Shown: positions 25,383 to 34,929, counted from the first letter of the stretch. The stretch is 64,000 bases of DNA from Ruegeria lacuscaerulensis (GCF_013031245.1 NZ_WPZL01000003.1:124001-188000); one strand, 5' to 3'. The notes: generated by a model from the sequence alone, not told the origin. Numbers and translations: made by a program.

Positions 25383-25412
25383 GTTGAAATGGGGCAATGC
25401 TTGCCCCACCTT
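25383..25412 (+). promoter_or_regulatory. Possible RpoH (sigma-32) promoter of lon, overlapping an inverted repeat
   Basis: TTGAAA (25384-25389), 14 bp, then CCCCACCTT fits the heat-shock pattern CTTGAAA-N13-15-CCCCATnT. The spacer and -10 region also form the perfect repeat TGGGGCAA-TGC-TTGCCCCA (25390-25408), which could be a tgt terminator stem instead, although no T run follows. The lon start is about 80 nt downstream. Confidence 0.5.
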
Positions 25413-25490
25413 AATTGTCCAAGACAGGAGATGGCCGAGCGTTGCCTCAATGAGGGACCAGAGCTGTCTTGCCAATGATAAGGATTGAGC

Positions 25491-27899
25491 ATGCAAGAGC
25501 CCCTTAATTCCTCTTACCCGGTACTGCCGCTGCGCGATATCGTGGTTTTCCCACACATGATCGTGCCGCTGTTTGTGGGGCGGGAAAAATCCGTCCGCGC
25601 GCTGGAAGAAGTGATGCAGGACGACAAGCAGATTTTGCTGTCCAGCCAAATTGATCCGGGCGACGATGACCCGAATGAAGAGGGTATCTACCGTTCGGGC
25701 GTATTGGCCAATGTTCTGCAATTGCTGAAACTTCCTGATGGCACTGTTAAGGTGCTGGTTGAGGGTCAGGCGCGTGTGCAGATCACGGAATTTCTTGAAA
25801 ACGAAGAGTTTTTCGAAGCTCGCGCCGAATACCTGACCGAGATTCCAGGCGACGTGACAACCACCGAGGCACTGCTGCGCACCGTCGCGGATGAGTTCGA
25901 GCGTTACGCCAAAGTGCGCAAGAACATCCCTGAAGAGGCACTGGCCGCCGTGGGCGAAACCACCGAGCCCGCCAAGCTGGCCGACCTCGTGTCGGGGCAC
26001 TTGGGCATCGAGGTCGAGCAAAAGCAGGAACTGCTGGAAACCCTCAGCGTCAGTGAACGGCTTGAGAAGGTCTATGGCCTGATGCAGGGCGAGATGTCGG
26101 TTCTGCAAGTCGAGAAAAAGATCAAGACCCGCGTCAAATCCCAGATGGAGAAGACGCAGCGCGAGTACTATCTGAATGAGCAGATGAAGGCCATTCAGAA
26201 GGAGCTTGGCGATGGTGAGGACGGCTCGAATGAAGTGGCCGAACTGGAAGCCAAGATCGCTGAGACCAAGCTGTCGCAAGAGGCGCGCGAAAAGGCCGAG
26301 GGCGAGCTGAAAAAGCTGCGCAACATGAGCCCGATGTCTGCCGAAGCGACCGTCGTGCGCAACTATCTGGACTGGATCCTGTCGCTGCCGTGGGGCACCA
26401 AATCCCGGGTCAAAAAGGATTTGGGCCGCGCGCAGGATGTTCTGGATGCCGATCACTATGGTCTTGAAAAGGTCAAGGAGCGGATCGTTGAATATCTGGC
26501 CGTTCAGCAGCGCTCGAAAAAGCTGAAAGGCCCGATCCTGTGCCTTGTTGGTCCTCCGGGCGTGGGTAAAACCTCGCTTGGTAAGTCGGTAGCCAAAGCC
26601 ACGGGGCGCGAGTTCATTCGAATCTCGTTGGGTGGTGTGCGCGACGAATCCGAGATTCGCGGCCACCGCCGGACCTATATCGGTTCGATGCCCGGCAAAA
26701 TTATCCAGGCGCTGAAAAAGGCGAAAACCACGAACCCGCTGATCCTGCTCGACGAGATCGACAAGATGGGTCAGGACTTCCGTGGCGACCCGGCCTCAGC
26801 GATGCTTGAGGTGCTGGATCCTGAGCAGAACAACACGTTCATGGACCACTATCTTGAGGTGGAATATGACCTGTCGAACGTGATGTTTCTGACCACGTCC
26901 AACAGCTACAACATGCCCGGGCCTCTGCTGGACCGGATGGAGATCATCCCTCTGGCCGGTTACACCGAAGAGGAAAAAAGCGAGATCGCCAAACAGCACC
27001 TGATCGCCAAGCAGGTTAAGAACCATGGTCTGAAGGCCAAGGAGTTCGAACTGACCGATGAGGCGCTGCAAAAGATCATCCGCACCTATACGCGCGAAGC
27101 GGGTGTGCGGAACCTTGAGCGTGAGATTGCCAAAGTAGCGCGAAAATCGCTGACCAAGATTATCAAGAAAGAGGCGGAAGAAGTCACTGTAACGCCCGAC
27201 AATCTGGATGAATTCCTTGGTGTGCCGAAATTCCGTTATGGCCTCGCCGAGCAGGACGATCAAGTCGGTGTTGTCACCGGTCTGGCGTGGACGTCCGTGG
27301 GTGGCGACCTGCTGCATATCGAAGCGCTGAAACTGCCCGGCAAAGGGCGGATGAAGACCACGGGTAAGCTGGGCGATGTGATGAAAGAATCCATCGACGC
27401 CGCTTCGTCCTATGTGCGGTCAATCTCGCCTCAGATCGGGGTGAAACCGCCGAAATTCGACACGCTGGATATTCACGTCCACGTTCCGGATGGGGCGACG
27501 CCCAAGGACGGTCCTTCGGCTGGTCTGGCGATGGTGACCTCAATCGTGTCCGTGCTGACAGGTATTCCGGTGCGCAAGGACATTGCAATGACTGGCGAGG
27601 TTTCGTTGCGCGGTAACGCGATGCCGATTGGCGGGCTGAAAGAAAAACTTCTGGCTGCACTGCGTGGTGGTATCAAAACGGTTCTGATCCCTGAAGAAAA
27701 CGAAAAGGATCTGGCCGAAATCCCGGACAACGTGAAGGAGGGGCTGGAGATTATTCCGGTCACCCATGTTTCGGAAGTCTTGAAACATGCGCTGGTTCGG
27801 ACGCCTGAGGCGGTCGAGTGGGACGAAGCTGCGGAAGAGGCTGCCGCGGCGGCTGCCAAGGCTGCGGAAAGCGCCGGTCCTTCGGCAACTGCGCATTAA
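25491..27899 (+). CDS. lon: ATP-dependent Lon protease
   Basis: A cytoplasmic AAA+ serine protease degrading damaged and regulatory proteins; 802 residues, the normal length. The N-terminal substrate domain begins YPVLPLRDIVVFPHMIVPLF. The ATPase has Walker A GPPGVGKTS and Walker B LILLDEID. The proteolytic domain has the Ser in KDGPSAGLAM and the Lys in GGLKEKLLAA. An Ala-rich tail follows. The ATG at 25491 is preferred; a TTG two codons upstream is an alternative. A strong terminator follows; the hupB gene often found after lon is not there. Confidence 0.97.
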   Translation: MQEPLNSSYPVLPLRDIVVFPHMIVPLFVGREKSVRALEEVMQDDKQILLSSQIDPGDDDPNEEGIYRSGVLANVLQLLKLPDGTVKVLVEGQARVQITEFLENEEFFEARAEYLTEIPGDVTTTEALLRTVADEFERYAKVRKNIPEEALAAVGETTEPAKLADLVSGHLGIEVEQKQELLETLSVSERLEKVYGLMQGEMSVLQVEKKIKTRVKSQMEKTQREYYLNEQMKAIQKELGDGEDGSNEVAELEAKIAETKLSQEAREKAEGELKKLRNMSPMSAEATVVRNYLDWILSLPWGTKSRVKKDLGRAQDVLDADHYGLEKVKERIVEYLAVQQRSKKLKGPILCLVGPPGVGKTSLGKSVAKATGREFIRISLGGVRDESEIRGHRRTYIGSMPGKIIQALKKAKTTNPLILLDEIDKMGQDFRGDPASAMLEVLDPEQNNTFMDHYLEVEYDLSNVMFLTTSNSYNMPGPLLDRMEIIPLAGYTEEEKSEIAKQHLIAKQVKNHGLKAKEFELTDEALQKIIRTYTREAGVRNLEREIAKVARKSLTKIIKKEAEEVTVTPDNLDEFLGVPKFRYGLAEQDDQVGVVTGLAWTSVGGDLLHIEALKLPGKGRMKTTGKLGDVMKESIDAASSYVRSISPQIGVKPPKFDTLDIHVHVPDGATPKDGPSAGLAMVTSIVSVLTGIPVRKDIAMTGEVSLRGNAMPIGGLKEKLLAALRGGIKTVLIPEENEKDLAEIPDNVKEGLEIIPVTHVSEVLKHALVRTPEAVEWDEAAEEAAAAAAKAAESAGPSATAH

Positions 27900-27921
27900 G
27901 ACACTGATTTGAAACCGAAAG

Positions 27922-27947
27922 GGCGGGGATCAGTCCCCGCCTTTTTT
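27922..27947 (+). terminator. Rho-independent terminator of lon
   Basis: GGCGGGGA and TCCCCGCC form an 8-bp stem with loop TCAG, followed by six T. Confidence 0.93.
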
Positions 27948-27951
27948 GTAT

Positions 27952-29538
27952 TCAGAAACCTATGATGGGTTTCTTTGGGTCCAAAACCTCTTCTTCTGAG
28001 ATGTAGGTTTGGAACTTCTTGGCAGGCAAGGCCGACCGGACCGCGAGGCCGAAAATGACCGCCGAAAACAGCACGCAGAGTACAATGTCCCAACCAAACG
28101 GGATTTGTTTTTGCGCGCCTTCTCCGAACTGCCCGAGAAACGAGATCAACCCGATACCGGTGAAATAGGGAACAAGCCACAAGGCCTCGGTCACATCCAT
28201 TTCGTCCAGACGGTTCCAAAACCGAACCAGAAGCAGCAACATGCCGACAGCCAGCGCAACACCCAGTCGCCAGACGGTGTCCCAACCGCTCCAGTAAACG
28301 ATTAGTGTCGCAATGGCGAATGCCGATACAGCAACCAGTTTGACGGCAGGGATGCGGATAGATCTGGGATGATCCGGCATCAACTGGCGAAGGCACACCA
28401 CAGCGATTGGCCCGACCGCGAAAGACAAAACAATGGCGGCGCCATTCAGAGCAATGACAGTGGTGAACGGTACCGTCAGCAAGAACAAAATCCCGATCAA
28501 AAAGTTAAGCGCCAAAGCCCACAGGGGTACTCCGAACGAAGAAAGGATTTGCAGGCATTTTGGCAGGAAACCGTTCTGTGAAAGGGCCAGCGCGATCCGC
28601 GCGTTGGAGCCCGTTGACACCAGCCCGTTTCCAAAGGGTCCAATCACGGAGCCGACATTCAGGAAGCTCAGGAACCAAACGATCCCGACCGACAGGATGA
28701 CGCCATCCAATGGACCCTGACCCCCAAAGTTCAGACTTGCCCAGCCATTCTTCAGCATTTCAGGGTCCAGCGCGCCGATAAACGCAATCTGTAGCCCGGT
28801 ATAGATGGCTGCACACAGAATAATGGACAATACCAGTGCGGCGGGAATGGCTATTTTCGGATTTCGAACCTCTCCCGCCATATCGACCACATGGCGGAAG
28901 CCGATGAAGGAAAAAATGACACCTCCGGTCGATACCGCCGCCATAATGCCCTGCAAACCGTAGGGTGCGAATCCGCCGGGTTGCGTGAAATTCGTGGTGT
29001 CAAAGCGACTTGCAATCAGCAAACCTGAAAGCACGATTGGAATGGCGATCTTGGCCCAGGTCAACGCTGCGTTGACCTGAGTGAAGAACTTAACCCCCAA
29101 CGCGTTGACCGCGACAAACAACAGCATGAAGAACAAAGCCACTGTGATGCCCGCACCGGTCAAGTCACCCGTATCGGCCGCGTGCAGCCAAGGAGCATAA
29201 GGAGCGAGGTATTTAAGCATAGCTTCAACCTCGATCGGGGCTGTTGTGTTGTACCCAATCCATGCCGTCCATCCCATGGCCATCGACACAATGTTGCCAT
29301 GCGAGAAGTGGGGCACCCGTGCAATCCCTCCGGGTATTGGCAGCATGGCCGAGATTTCAGCAAACGTTATGGCCAGAAAGAACATGGCCACTGCACCGAT
29401 AATCCAGGAAAGAACTGCGGCAGGGCCTGCATGTTGAACCGCAAGAAGCGGGCCGAAAAGCCATCCAGACCCGATGATACCGCCCACCGAAATAAACGTG
29501 AGGCCGACCAGGCCAATATCCCGTTTCAATTTGGCCAT
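27952..29538 (-). CDS. APC-family amino acid permease
   Basis: A 528-residue membrane transporter with about 12 predicted TM helices. The first helix motif FISVGGIIGSGWLFGPLLA has the GSG substrate-contact turn of the amino acid-polyamine-organocation superfamily. Helix 6 shows GGVIFSFIGFRHVVDMAGEV. It ends with an acidic cytoplasmic tail. The substrate is unknown. It is the last gene before the accessory region at the tRNA-Val locus and runs towards lon, ending just after the lon terminator. Confidence 0.88.
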   Translation of the reverse strand: MAKLKRDIGLVGLTFISVGGIIGSGWLFGPLLAVQHAGPAAVLSWIIGAVAMFFLAITFAEISAMLPIPGGIARVPHFSHGNIVSMAMGWTAWIGYNTTAPIEVEAMLKYLAPYAPWLHAADTGDLTGAGITVALFFMLLFVAVNALGVKFFTQVNAALTWAKIAIPIVLSGLLIASRFDTTNFTQPGGFAPYGLQGIMAAVSTGGVIFSFIGFRHVVDMAGEVRNPKIAIPAALVLSIILCAAIYTGLQIAFIGALDPEMLKNGWASLNFGGQGPLDGVILSVGIVWFLSFLNVGSVIGPFGNGLVSTGSNARIALALSQNGFLPKCLQILSSFGVPLWALALNFLIGILFLLTVPFTTVIALNGAAIVLSFAVGPIAVVCLRQLMPDHPRSIRIPAVKLVAVSAFAIATLIVYWSGWDTVWRLGVALAVGMLLLLVRFWNRLDEMDVTEALWLVPYFTGIGLISFLGQFGEGAQKQIPFGWDIVLCVLFSAVIFGLAVRSALPAKKFQTYISEEEVLDPKKPIIGF

Positions 29539-31128
29539 GCGCGACCCCGTTCAGTGGAGCCGATAGATCACACGGCCGATGCTCGCACGATACGCAGCTG
29601 AAATACTGGCTGGCAAGCCGTGCAAACTCAAGACTTTAACAGGAGAGGGGTGCGGTGGGTGATAACAGATTTGAACTCCTGACACCTTCGAAATGTCTCA
29701 GCTGGCGCAAAACGGGTAGTTAAGGAAAACCATGCCATGCAAAATCAACGTGTTATGGCTATACTAAATAGGGGCTGCATACATTCCAACACTATATATA
29801 GTAGTACAAAAACGCACACACTGATTATTGGTAAGGCGAAACAGGGAAGTAGAGCAGCTACTTATAACTCTCCTCTGAGGAGAGTATGACTGGTCACCGC
29901 AAGTCTTTCATTTATGCGTCCCAATAAACCAAAAATGGCGTATCCAATTTGGCGGCCAAAACCGTCGTTCGCCTGATCAATCAGACCAACGTTGCGTTAT
30001 TTGCCCCTTAAAGGAAGAAAAATCGGCTTGCTAATGTAGCCACTCCGATCCCCTGCACAGTTATCTGTACTTAAAAAGATAAACGATCACTTTAGATCAC
30101 TGAACGTTAAGATCAATCGGGGCCGTGATGACGCAATTTTAAGTAATTCGTCAACCCGTCTCGCGACTGAGATAAATTTAAACTGAACAACCCCAAAAAG
30201 GGATGCCTTGAACAGTTTGATACCGACAACACCAATAGAGGTTAGTCTTAGGGCTTGTTCTTGTTTCAGAGCCAGAACATAGCGGAAGCTGCAAAAGCGG
30301 TTGCGGACTAGAACACCTGCGGACACCTGCCGTATCGGGTCGGGCATCCCTGGTCATCGCCGATTGGCAGAATTGCGGAAGCAACTGGAATCGGTTGATG
30401 GCGTAGGAGGTGGGAGCGGAGCGTTTTGGGTATCAAAATAAATAACGAAACCAATAAGATAGGTAGCGTACACGTTTTCCGGCGTAGTCGGTGCAGGAGA
30501 GCGCAAGCCATCTCGATACCTGAATGTCAGAGGCCCAAATCCTGCTCCTGTAATAAGTATTGGCGTGCAACACCAACCTTTAACTCCGCCCAGCGCAGGG
30601 CTTTCCGCGTTCCGCGAAAACAACCGGAAGCAATGTGGAGGCAACATGGGCGAAAGTATCCAGTGGCAAGTCAGCAACTACCATAACTCCACTAATGATC
30701 CGCAATGGTCGTAATGATCCAATTAGCTGCCCAATTACATCTGGGCAATTGGAGATTGCGGACAAATAACACGATCTTACGTTGTTCAATCTTGCCGTAG
30801 AAAGCGGGCCACGCGGAAGAGGTGGAAAATCATGGGCCGAGCCAAGCCGCCGGGCCAGGTCCAGAGATTTCTCGCAAGCCACGATCCGATATGAAAAATC
30901 TTTCACCTACGCCGCTATCGTTTCTCTGCGCCTCTCTAATGCTACGCCCGATCACACTCCTCCCATCTTTGGATAGGCAATGTGACTGAATTGGGTGTCA
31001 GAAGGCGGTCGTCCCCAGCAATTCTCTGTCGCCACTCAACAATTTGGCAATGCCTCAGATTACGATCCGCAAGAATAGATATTTTTGAATAAGCTGCTAT
31101 ACTGCGCATCAGTGTTTTTGAGTGAAAT
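29539..31128. other. 1.6-kb region without a recognisable gene (decayed island)
   Basis: Every frame on both strands is broken into pieces under about 110 codons, none with a family I recognise. Base composition is lower in GC than in the neighbouring genes. The left part holds the degenerate tRNA-Val remnant (29654) and a 19-bp near-perfect palindrome (29867-29885, ACTCTCCTC-T-GAGGAGAGT). It looks like mobile DNA in decay; fragments of old genes are likely but not identifiable by eye. Confidence 0.6.
29654..29691 (-). repeat. Degenerate 3' end of tRNA-Val (old attachment site, copy A)
   Basis: This 38-bp stretch matches the 3' half of the intact tRNA-Val gene at 50668-50742 with two mismatches, starting one base inside its 3' CCA and running into the anticodon stem. 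It has no upstream half and so is not a tRNA gene. It marks the outer edge of the older island at this locus. Confidence 0.8.
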
Positions 31129-32943
31129 GTGTTAAAGAGTGTTGCTGTGCAGGTAGATTTGATTGAGGGACGGACCGCGATCGCCGAGTTGCGTTCGCAA
31201 TGGGATGCAGTTTATCAGGCGGATCCCGAGGCCCATTATTTCCTGTCATATGAATGGCTTTTCGGAACTGCGGAAGCAGCCGGAGCTGGTAGCTTTGTTA
31301 TTGCGGTCCGGGCGCCCCAAGGCGAACCGGGGTATGCGGCCTTTCTTCCGGTTCGACTGACAACCAAGCACGATTCCGAAGGATTTTACAATGAGATTAT
31401 CCTGACCGGAAACTACGTCTCGGACTATAACGGGTTCATTTGCAAGCCAGAATTTGAAGAGATGGCCATACCGGCGCTTGCTCAACGGCTGCAAAAAATG
31501 AACTGGCGACGTCTTCGCCTTCTTAACTTACCGACTTCCTTCAAGCGGCTGGATCTGTTCCTCAAGGCGTTCTCGGGTGAGATACTCAAGTTGAAGCACT
31601 TGAAAACGATTGAACCCGACGGCACCAATAACGGGGTATGCCCTCATACCATTCTCACCGGAGATTGGGACGACTTCCTCAGTCAAAGAGTCAGCAAAAA
31701 TACCCGTCAAAAGATTCGGCGTTTTCTGCGTCAGGTTGAAAGCTCGGACGCGTATCGTTTTACGCACACAACAAGTGAAACGCTTGACCGCGACATGGAT
31801 ATTCTGAACCGGCTGTGGGTCGACAAATGGGGGGAACGCAAGGGCAAGCGGTTGAATGCCATTCTGAAAACCCAGCGCAGAATGCTCCGTACGGCTTGTG
31901 CAACGAATACCCTGTTCATGCCGATGCTCTGGCACGGAGACCGCCCGATTTGCGTGCTTACAATTCTGGTCGACCAGAAAGACAAGACCTACAATTTCTA
32001 TATCGGAGCGCGAGACACGAGGTTCCAAGGCCCGCCTCCGGGTCTGGTCCTTCATGCCTATGCCATTAGGCATGCCATTTCGCAGGGCTTCGGCAAGTAC
32101 GATTTCCTGCGCGGCGACGAGCCTTACAAGTACTCTTTCGGATCAGAGGACGCAAAAATCAGGTCGCTGCTTCTGATTACGCAAAGTGGAAAAAACTTAG
32201 GGGAGAAGCTCGACCGGCGTTGCCTGCGCTATGTGCTGCAACGTTCAGGCGCGTTCTATAACGCCGGAGATCTGGCTGCTGCAGAACGCGGCTATGCGCA
32301 AATTCTGGATGCCGAGCCGAACGCTCTGCACGTACGCTACATGCACGGGGTTATAGCCGCAAGACTGGGCGACAACGACACCGCCTACCGGGAGTTCGCG
32401 AAACTTGTCGAACATAAGCCACATTCGCTCAAGACATGGCTGAGACTGGGGCGTGCGCTGATGGCTGGGAAAAAGGGCGCGGGCGAGGCGCAAAAGACCG
32501 GCACCGGTTTGTTAAACGATTCCATGGACGTAGCGAAAATCATTTCCCTGTTTGGGCGCGCGCTTTTGAAGCTTGATCTGGCCGATCACGCATTGGCCGT
32601 AGTCAAGGCAGCATTGCGCCTTGATCCGGACAACGCGGACCTGCAGGGCGCCCTCGCAAAAGCGCTGCGCATTAGGAGGCCGGGGACCACCCTTCGGGAC
32701 GGTCAACAGGCGCTCAAGAACTCGGGCATAGATATCAAAACGGACAAAATACCGGTGCCGAATGGTTCAAATACGCAGACGAACGCAAAGATTGTCACAG
32801 CCTTGGATATCGACGCCCAACGCAACCTCGCGTTTGACACAATGAGTCGGAAAACAACGGAAACCGCTCTGGAGCGTGTGATGGTTGCTTCCAATTCGAC
32901 CAGGGTCACGCCAACCAAGTCGCCCGATATGCAGCGGCGCTGA
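31129..32943 (+). CDS. GNAT/FemAB-type acyltransferase fused to TPR repeats
   Basis: A 604-residue protein in three parts. Residues about 1-365 form a double-GNAT acyltransferase of the CelD/BioF2-like family, with RVSKNTRQKIRRFLRQ and the diagnostic YDFLRGDEPYKYSFG. Residues about 370-520 hold several TPR units (YNAGDLAAAERGYAQILDAE, LADHALAVVKAALRLDPDNA). The last 85 residues are a low-complexity tail rich in Ser, Thr and Asn. Such acyltransferases often act on polysaccharides or envelope components. The start is a GTG at 31129, with another GTG at 31147 possible. It is the only intact gene in the older island, so it may be its cargo. Confidence 0.75.
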   Translation: MLKSVAVQVDLIEGRTAIAELRSQWDAVYQADPEAHYFLSYEWLFGTAEAAGAGSFVIAVRAPQGEPGYAAFLPVRLTTKHDSEGFYNEIILTGNYVSDYNGFICKPEFEEMAIPALAQRLQKMNWRRLRLLNLPTSFKRLDLFLKAFSGEILKLKHLKTIEPDGTNNGVCPHTILTGDWDDFLSQRVSKNTRQKIRRFLRQVESSDAYRFTHTTSETLDRDMDILNRLWVDKWGERKGKRLNAILKTQRRMLRTACATNTLFMPMLWHGDRPICVLTILVDQKDKTYNFYIGARDTRFQGPPPGLVLHAYAIRHAISQGFGKYDFLRGDEPYKYSFGSEDAKIRSLLLITQSGKNLGEKLDRRCLRYVLQRSGAFYNAGDLAAAERGYAQILDAEPNALHVRYMHGVIAARLGDNDTAYREFAKLVEHKPHSLKTWLRLGRALMAGKKGAGEAQKTGTGLLNDSMDVAKIISLFGRALLKLDLADHALAVVKAALRLDPDNADLQGALAKALRIRRPGTTLRDGQQALKNSGIDIKTDKIPVPNGSNTQTNAKIVTALDIDAQRNLAFDTMSRKTTETALERVMVASNSTRVTPTKSPDMQRR

Positions 32944-32977
32944 GCCCGTCCAACGTGATCATAACTTTGCGCGACCA

Positions 32978-33327
32978 TTATGCAGTGGGGTAGGCGACAA
33001 AGTCTGCTGATCGCAGCTTGCTGACCTTTCTACTGGTGAGTTTGGAGCACCTGCGCAGGAACCCGTTGATTGCGAAATTCTCATTCTCCGCGCATCTTTT
33101 TGCGCCGGTAACGTTGTCTCGGTATTTTCGAAGCACTTCACCCAAAGTCATCTCGGACCCACTCGTGCCGAAGGTGGGAGCTAACAGTCCTCTGTCTGCG
33201 CTCAACTCTGTCTCACGCCCCACTTCGCCGCATCAGCACGCATTAGAAAGGACCTAGATTGGGTTCGCCCGTCCTTCCGCACCTTTGCCTGCCACTTCCC
33301 ACTAGGCCGTTTTACGATTGTTGCCAT
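32978..33327 (-). pseudogene. Tyrosine integrase remnant (frameshifted, catalytic domain deleted)
   Basis: From the ATG at 33325-33327 the frame reads MATIVKRPSGKWQAKVRKDG and on to RADAAKWG, the arm-binding start of a phage-type integrase. One base later it shifts frame at about 33220 and continues in the other frame as RETELSADRGLLAPTFGTSG, MTLGEVLRKYRDNVTGAKRC and ENENFAINGFLRRCSKLTSR. This is the core-binding SAM-like domain. It stops after SADFVAYPTA; the catalytic domain with the R-H-R-Y residues is missing. It lies next to attachment copy B, just as the intact integrase lies next to copy C, so it is the dead integrase of the older island. It is not related closely in sequence to the intact one. 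Confidence 0.85.
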
Positions 33328-33454
33328 GGCCCCAATCTCCTGTGTTGGAGACTTCTTTTCCGTTTAAGTGCAGTGGAGGCGCAGCGGAAACAGTTTCACA
33401 CGCAGCAAAGCAAGGGGCGCTAGTCGCGTAAGACCTTGAGGCCATGCGAGGAAT

Positions 33455-33487
33455 AATGGTGGGTGATAAGAGATTTGAACTCCTGAC
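33455..33487 (-). repeat. attachment site copy B: 33-bp exact repeat of the tRNA-Val 3' end
   Basis: These 33 bp are identical to 50666-50698, the 3' end of the intact tRNA-Val gene plus two flanking bases. Sequences outside the 33 bp differ on both sides. It is the left boundary (attL/attR) of the 17.2-kb element. Confidence 0.93.
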
Positions 33488-33536
33488 TAATTGTTAAATA
33501 TCAATAACTTACGTGTGATTTTGTAACCGTGTAACC

Positions 33537-33552
33537 GGCCCTAAAATGGGCC
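33537..33552. repeat. Stem-loop GGCCC-N6-GGGCC, copy 1
   Basis: A 16-bp inverted repeat downstream of the PIN-like gene. A near-identical one with the same ACCGG-type left flank lies at 34914-34929, downstream of the membrane protein gene. Each may end transcription of the gene to its right, though no U tract is seen. Confidence 0.5.
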
Positions 33553-33565
33553 TATTGACTTCGCG

Positions 33566-34774
33566 TCAATCCATCCACTTCTTGGACTCCTGATACGATC
33601 TGGAAGTTTCTCGCAAAACAATATTGCATTCGTGCAGCACTTCTTCTGTCGATTTCAGTTCTTTTAGAGCCTGCCGTTCCTTTTCGTCATCACCCAACAA
33701 CCTGTGAACTTCTATCGATTGTTTAATGAAGTCGACTTTCTCTCGTAAGTGATTTCGTTGGTTGACCAGTTCACTAATTTTGGCCCGGCTTTCAAACTGC
33801 TCTCTGTGTAGGGCGGCTGAGGCTCTCCGTCTTTCATAAATTTGGTCGGCTGCTGTATCCAAATAGTCAGAGAACTTTACTTTCGCCGCCTTAGAAACTT
33901 GTTTTTCGTGGTCAGCTTTCACTTCCTTAAGGGTTTCCTCGCTGACAGCGGAACCAAGATTTTCCTTTGCCAATTGGACAAACCTATCAGGCGAGTAGAT
34001 CAGAATTGACTGCCCTGTTTCATTGCAAAACTCGCTGATCAACTCTGGGCGCGGAGCAATTGTTTTTCCTGACTGGACTTGCCACCAATCCTCTTTGGAG
34101 TCATCCGTCACAAAGATAACGTCAATGTTGCTGTTCTTCGCCTCGGAGATTGTTTGAAGCCATACAATCAAGTCACCGTATATCCGACGCCAGTCAGCGT
34201 GGGTTTTCGGGTCTTTTACTTTTGCTTTATCTTTGTATCCCGGAGGAATGCTCTCTTTGTAGCGCTTTTCTCCCTTATCAAAGATGTCCTTGTAGTCGTC
34301 TTCAGAATATGGGTTTCCGACGCGCCCATCAAAAATGTCCGCTAATGAGCTTTTAATGTCGTCTTTGGTGATCCTCGTCTCCTGTGAACTTAGGCTTTTT
34401 TCCAGTTCTTTGGAGATTTTCTTCAATACAGCGGTCAGCTCGCTGTGGTTGCCGTCCGAAATAAAAGGGTGACGATTGGAGCCTGAGAACGTTTTTTCAA
34501 TCTTCGATAGTTCCGCTGCGGTGTTCCTGTAAGCCTGTTCTTGTTCGCTGATCACGCCCAAGCGGTTCGAGAAGTATTCAAAGGCGCTTTGCTCAGGAAG
34601 CCACAGCCTATCCTTCAACTCACTAATGATGCGAACAAACTCTTTTCGTGTCTTATCCGAATAGCGATACAGGTTGAGCAGGACATTCGCGTCAAACACA
34701 AAGGTTGCCGACTGCCAAAGCTCGTCAATGGTTTCCTGAGTTTCGCTAAAATGGCCCGGGAATTTTGAACGCAT
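33566..34774 (-). CDS. PIN-like domain protein, probable defence or RNase cargo
   Basis: A 402-residue protein of the PIN-like (PIN_8) type. The first acidic residue lies in TFVFDANVLLNLYRYS, which is the PIN strand-1 motif. Further acidic residues are in VIFVTDDSKEDWWQVQSG (the second cluster), and HADWRRIYGDLIVWLQTI lies between. The middle is lysine-rich with predicted helices (YKDKAKVKDPKTH). The C-terminal 120 residues look like a long coiled coil (SELVNQRNHLREKVDFIKQS). Metal-dependent RNA cleavage is expected from the fold. Similar proteins occur as single genes in mobile elements and some are linked to phage defence. It is the last gene before the left boundary and has no antitoxin-like neighbour. 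Confidence 0.75.
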   Translation of the reverse strand: MRSKFPGHFSETQETIDELWQSATFVFDANVLLNLYRYSDKTRKEFVRIISELKDRLWLPEQSAFEYFSNRLGVISEQEQAYRNTAAELSKIEKTFSGSNRHPFISDGNHSELTAVLKKISKELEKSLSSQETRITKDDIKSSLADIFDGRVGNPYSEDDYKDIFDKGEKRYKESIPPGYKDKAKVKDPKTHADWRRIYGDLIVWLQTISEAKNSNIDVIFVTDDSKEDWWQVQSGKTIAPRPELISEFCNETGQSILIYSPDRFVQLAKENLGSAVSEETLKEVKADHEKQVSKAAKVKFSDYLDTAADQIYERRRASAALHREQFESRAKISELVNQRNHLREKVDFIKQSIEVHRLLGDDEKERQALKELKSTEEVLHECNIVLRETSRSYQESKKWMD

Positions 34775-34840
34775 GAACTGCCCCTAGAATCTTTTGAGGG
34801 ACTGTGATCTGGCGAGAGGGAATGTGCAACCCAATGAAGA

Positions 34841-34863
34841 AACCCGCCAGCTTGCACCGGCGG
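34841..34863 (-). terminator. Stem-loop terminator after the membrane protein gene (copy 1 of a repeat)
   Basis: The 23-bp core is also found at 35961-35983. On the minus strand CCGCCGGTGCAAGCTGGCGG is followed by GUUUCUU. It lies between the membrane protein gene and the PIN-like gene, so each has its own unit. Confidence 0.7.
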
Positions 34864-34913
34864 CTGGATTGTTTATGGGGCGGCGTTAGGGATAGTTACA
34901 GCGGTCGCAAACC

Positions 34914-34929
34914 GGCCCTAATATGGGCC
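34914..34929. repeat. Stem-loop GGCCC-N6-GGGCC, copy 2
   Basis: It matches the stem-loop at 33537-33552 except in the loop (TAATAT against TAAAAT). It lies just downstream of the membrane protein gene. Confidence 0.5.

Noticed and set aside
25284-26666. 460-codon open frame on the minus strand
   Set aside because: Antisense to lon and the tgt-lon gap; no domain is recognisable.
30354-30906. Minus-strand frames of about 107 codons in the decayed region
   Set aside because: Overlapping, without ribosome sites or family matches; probably remnants or chance frames.
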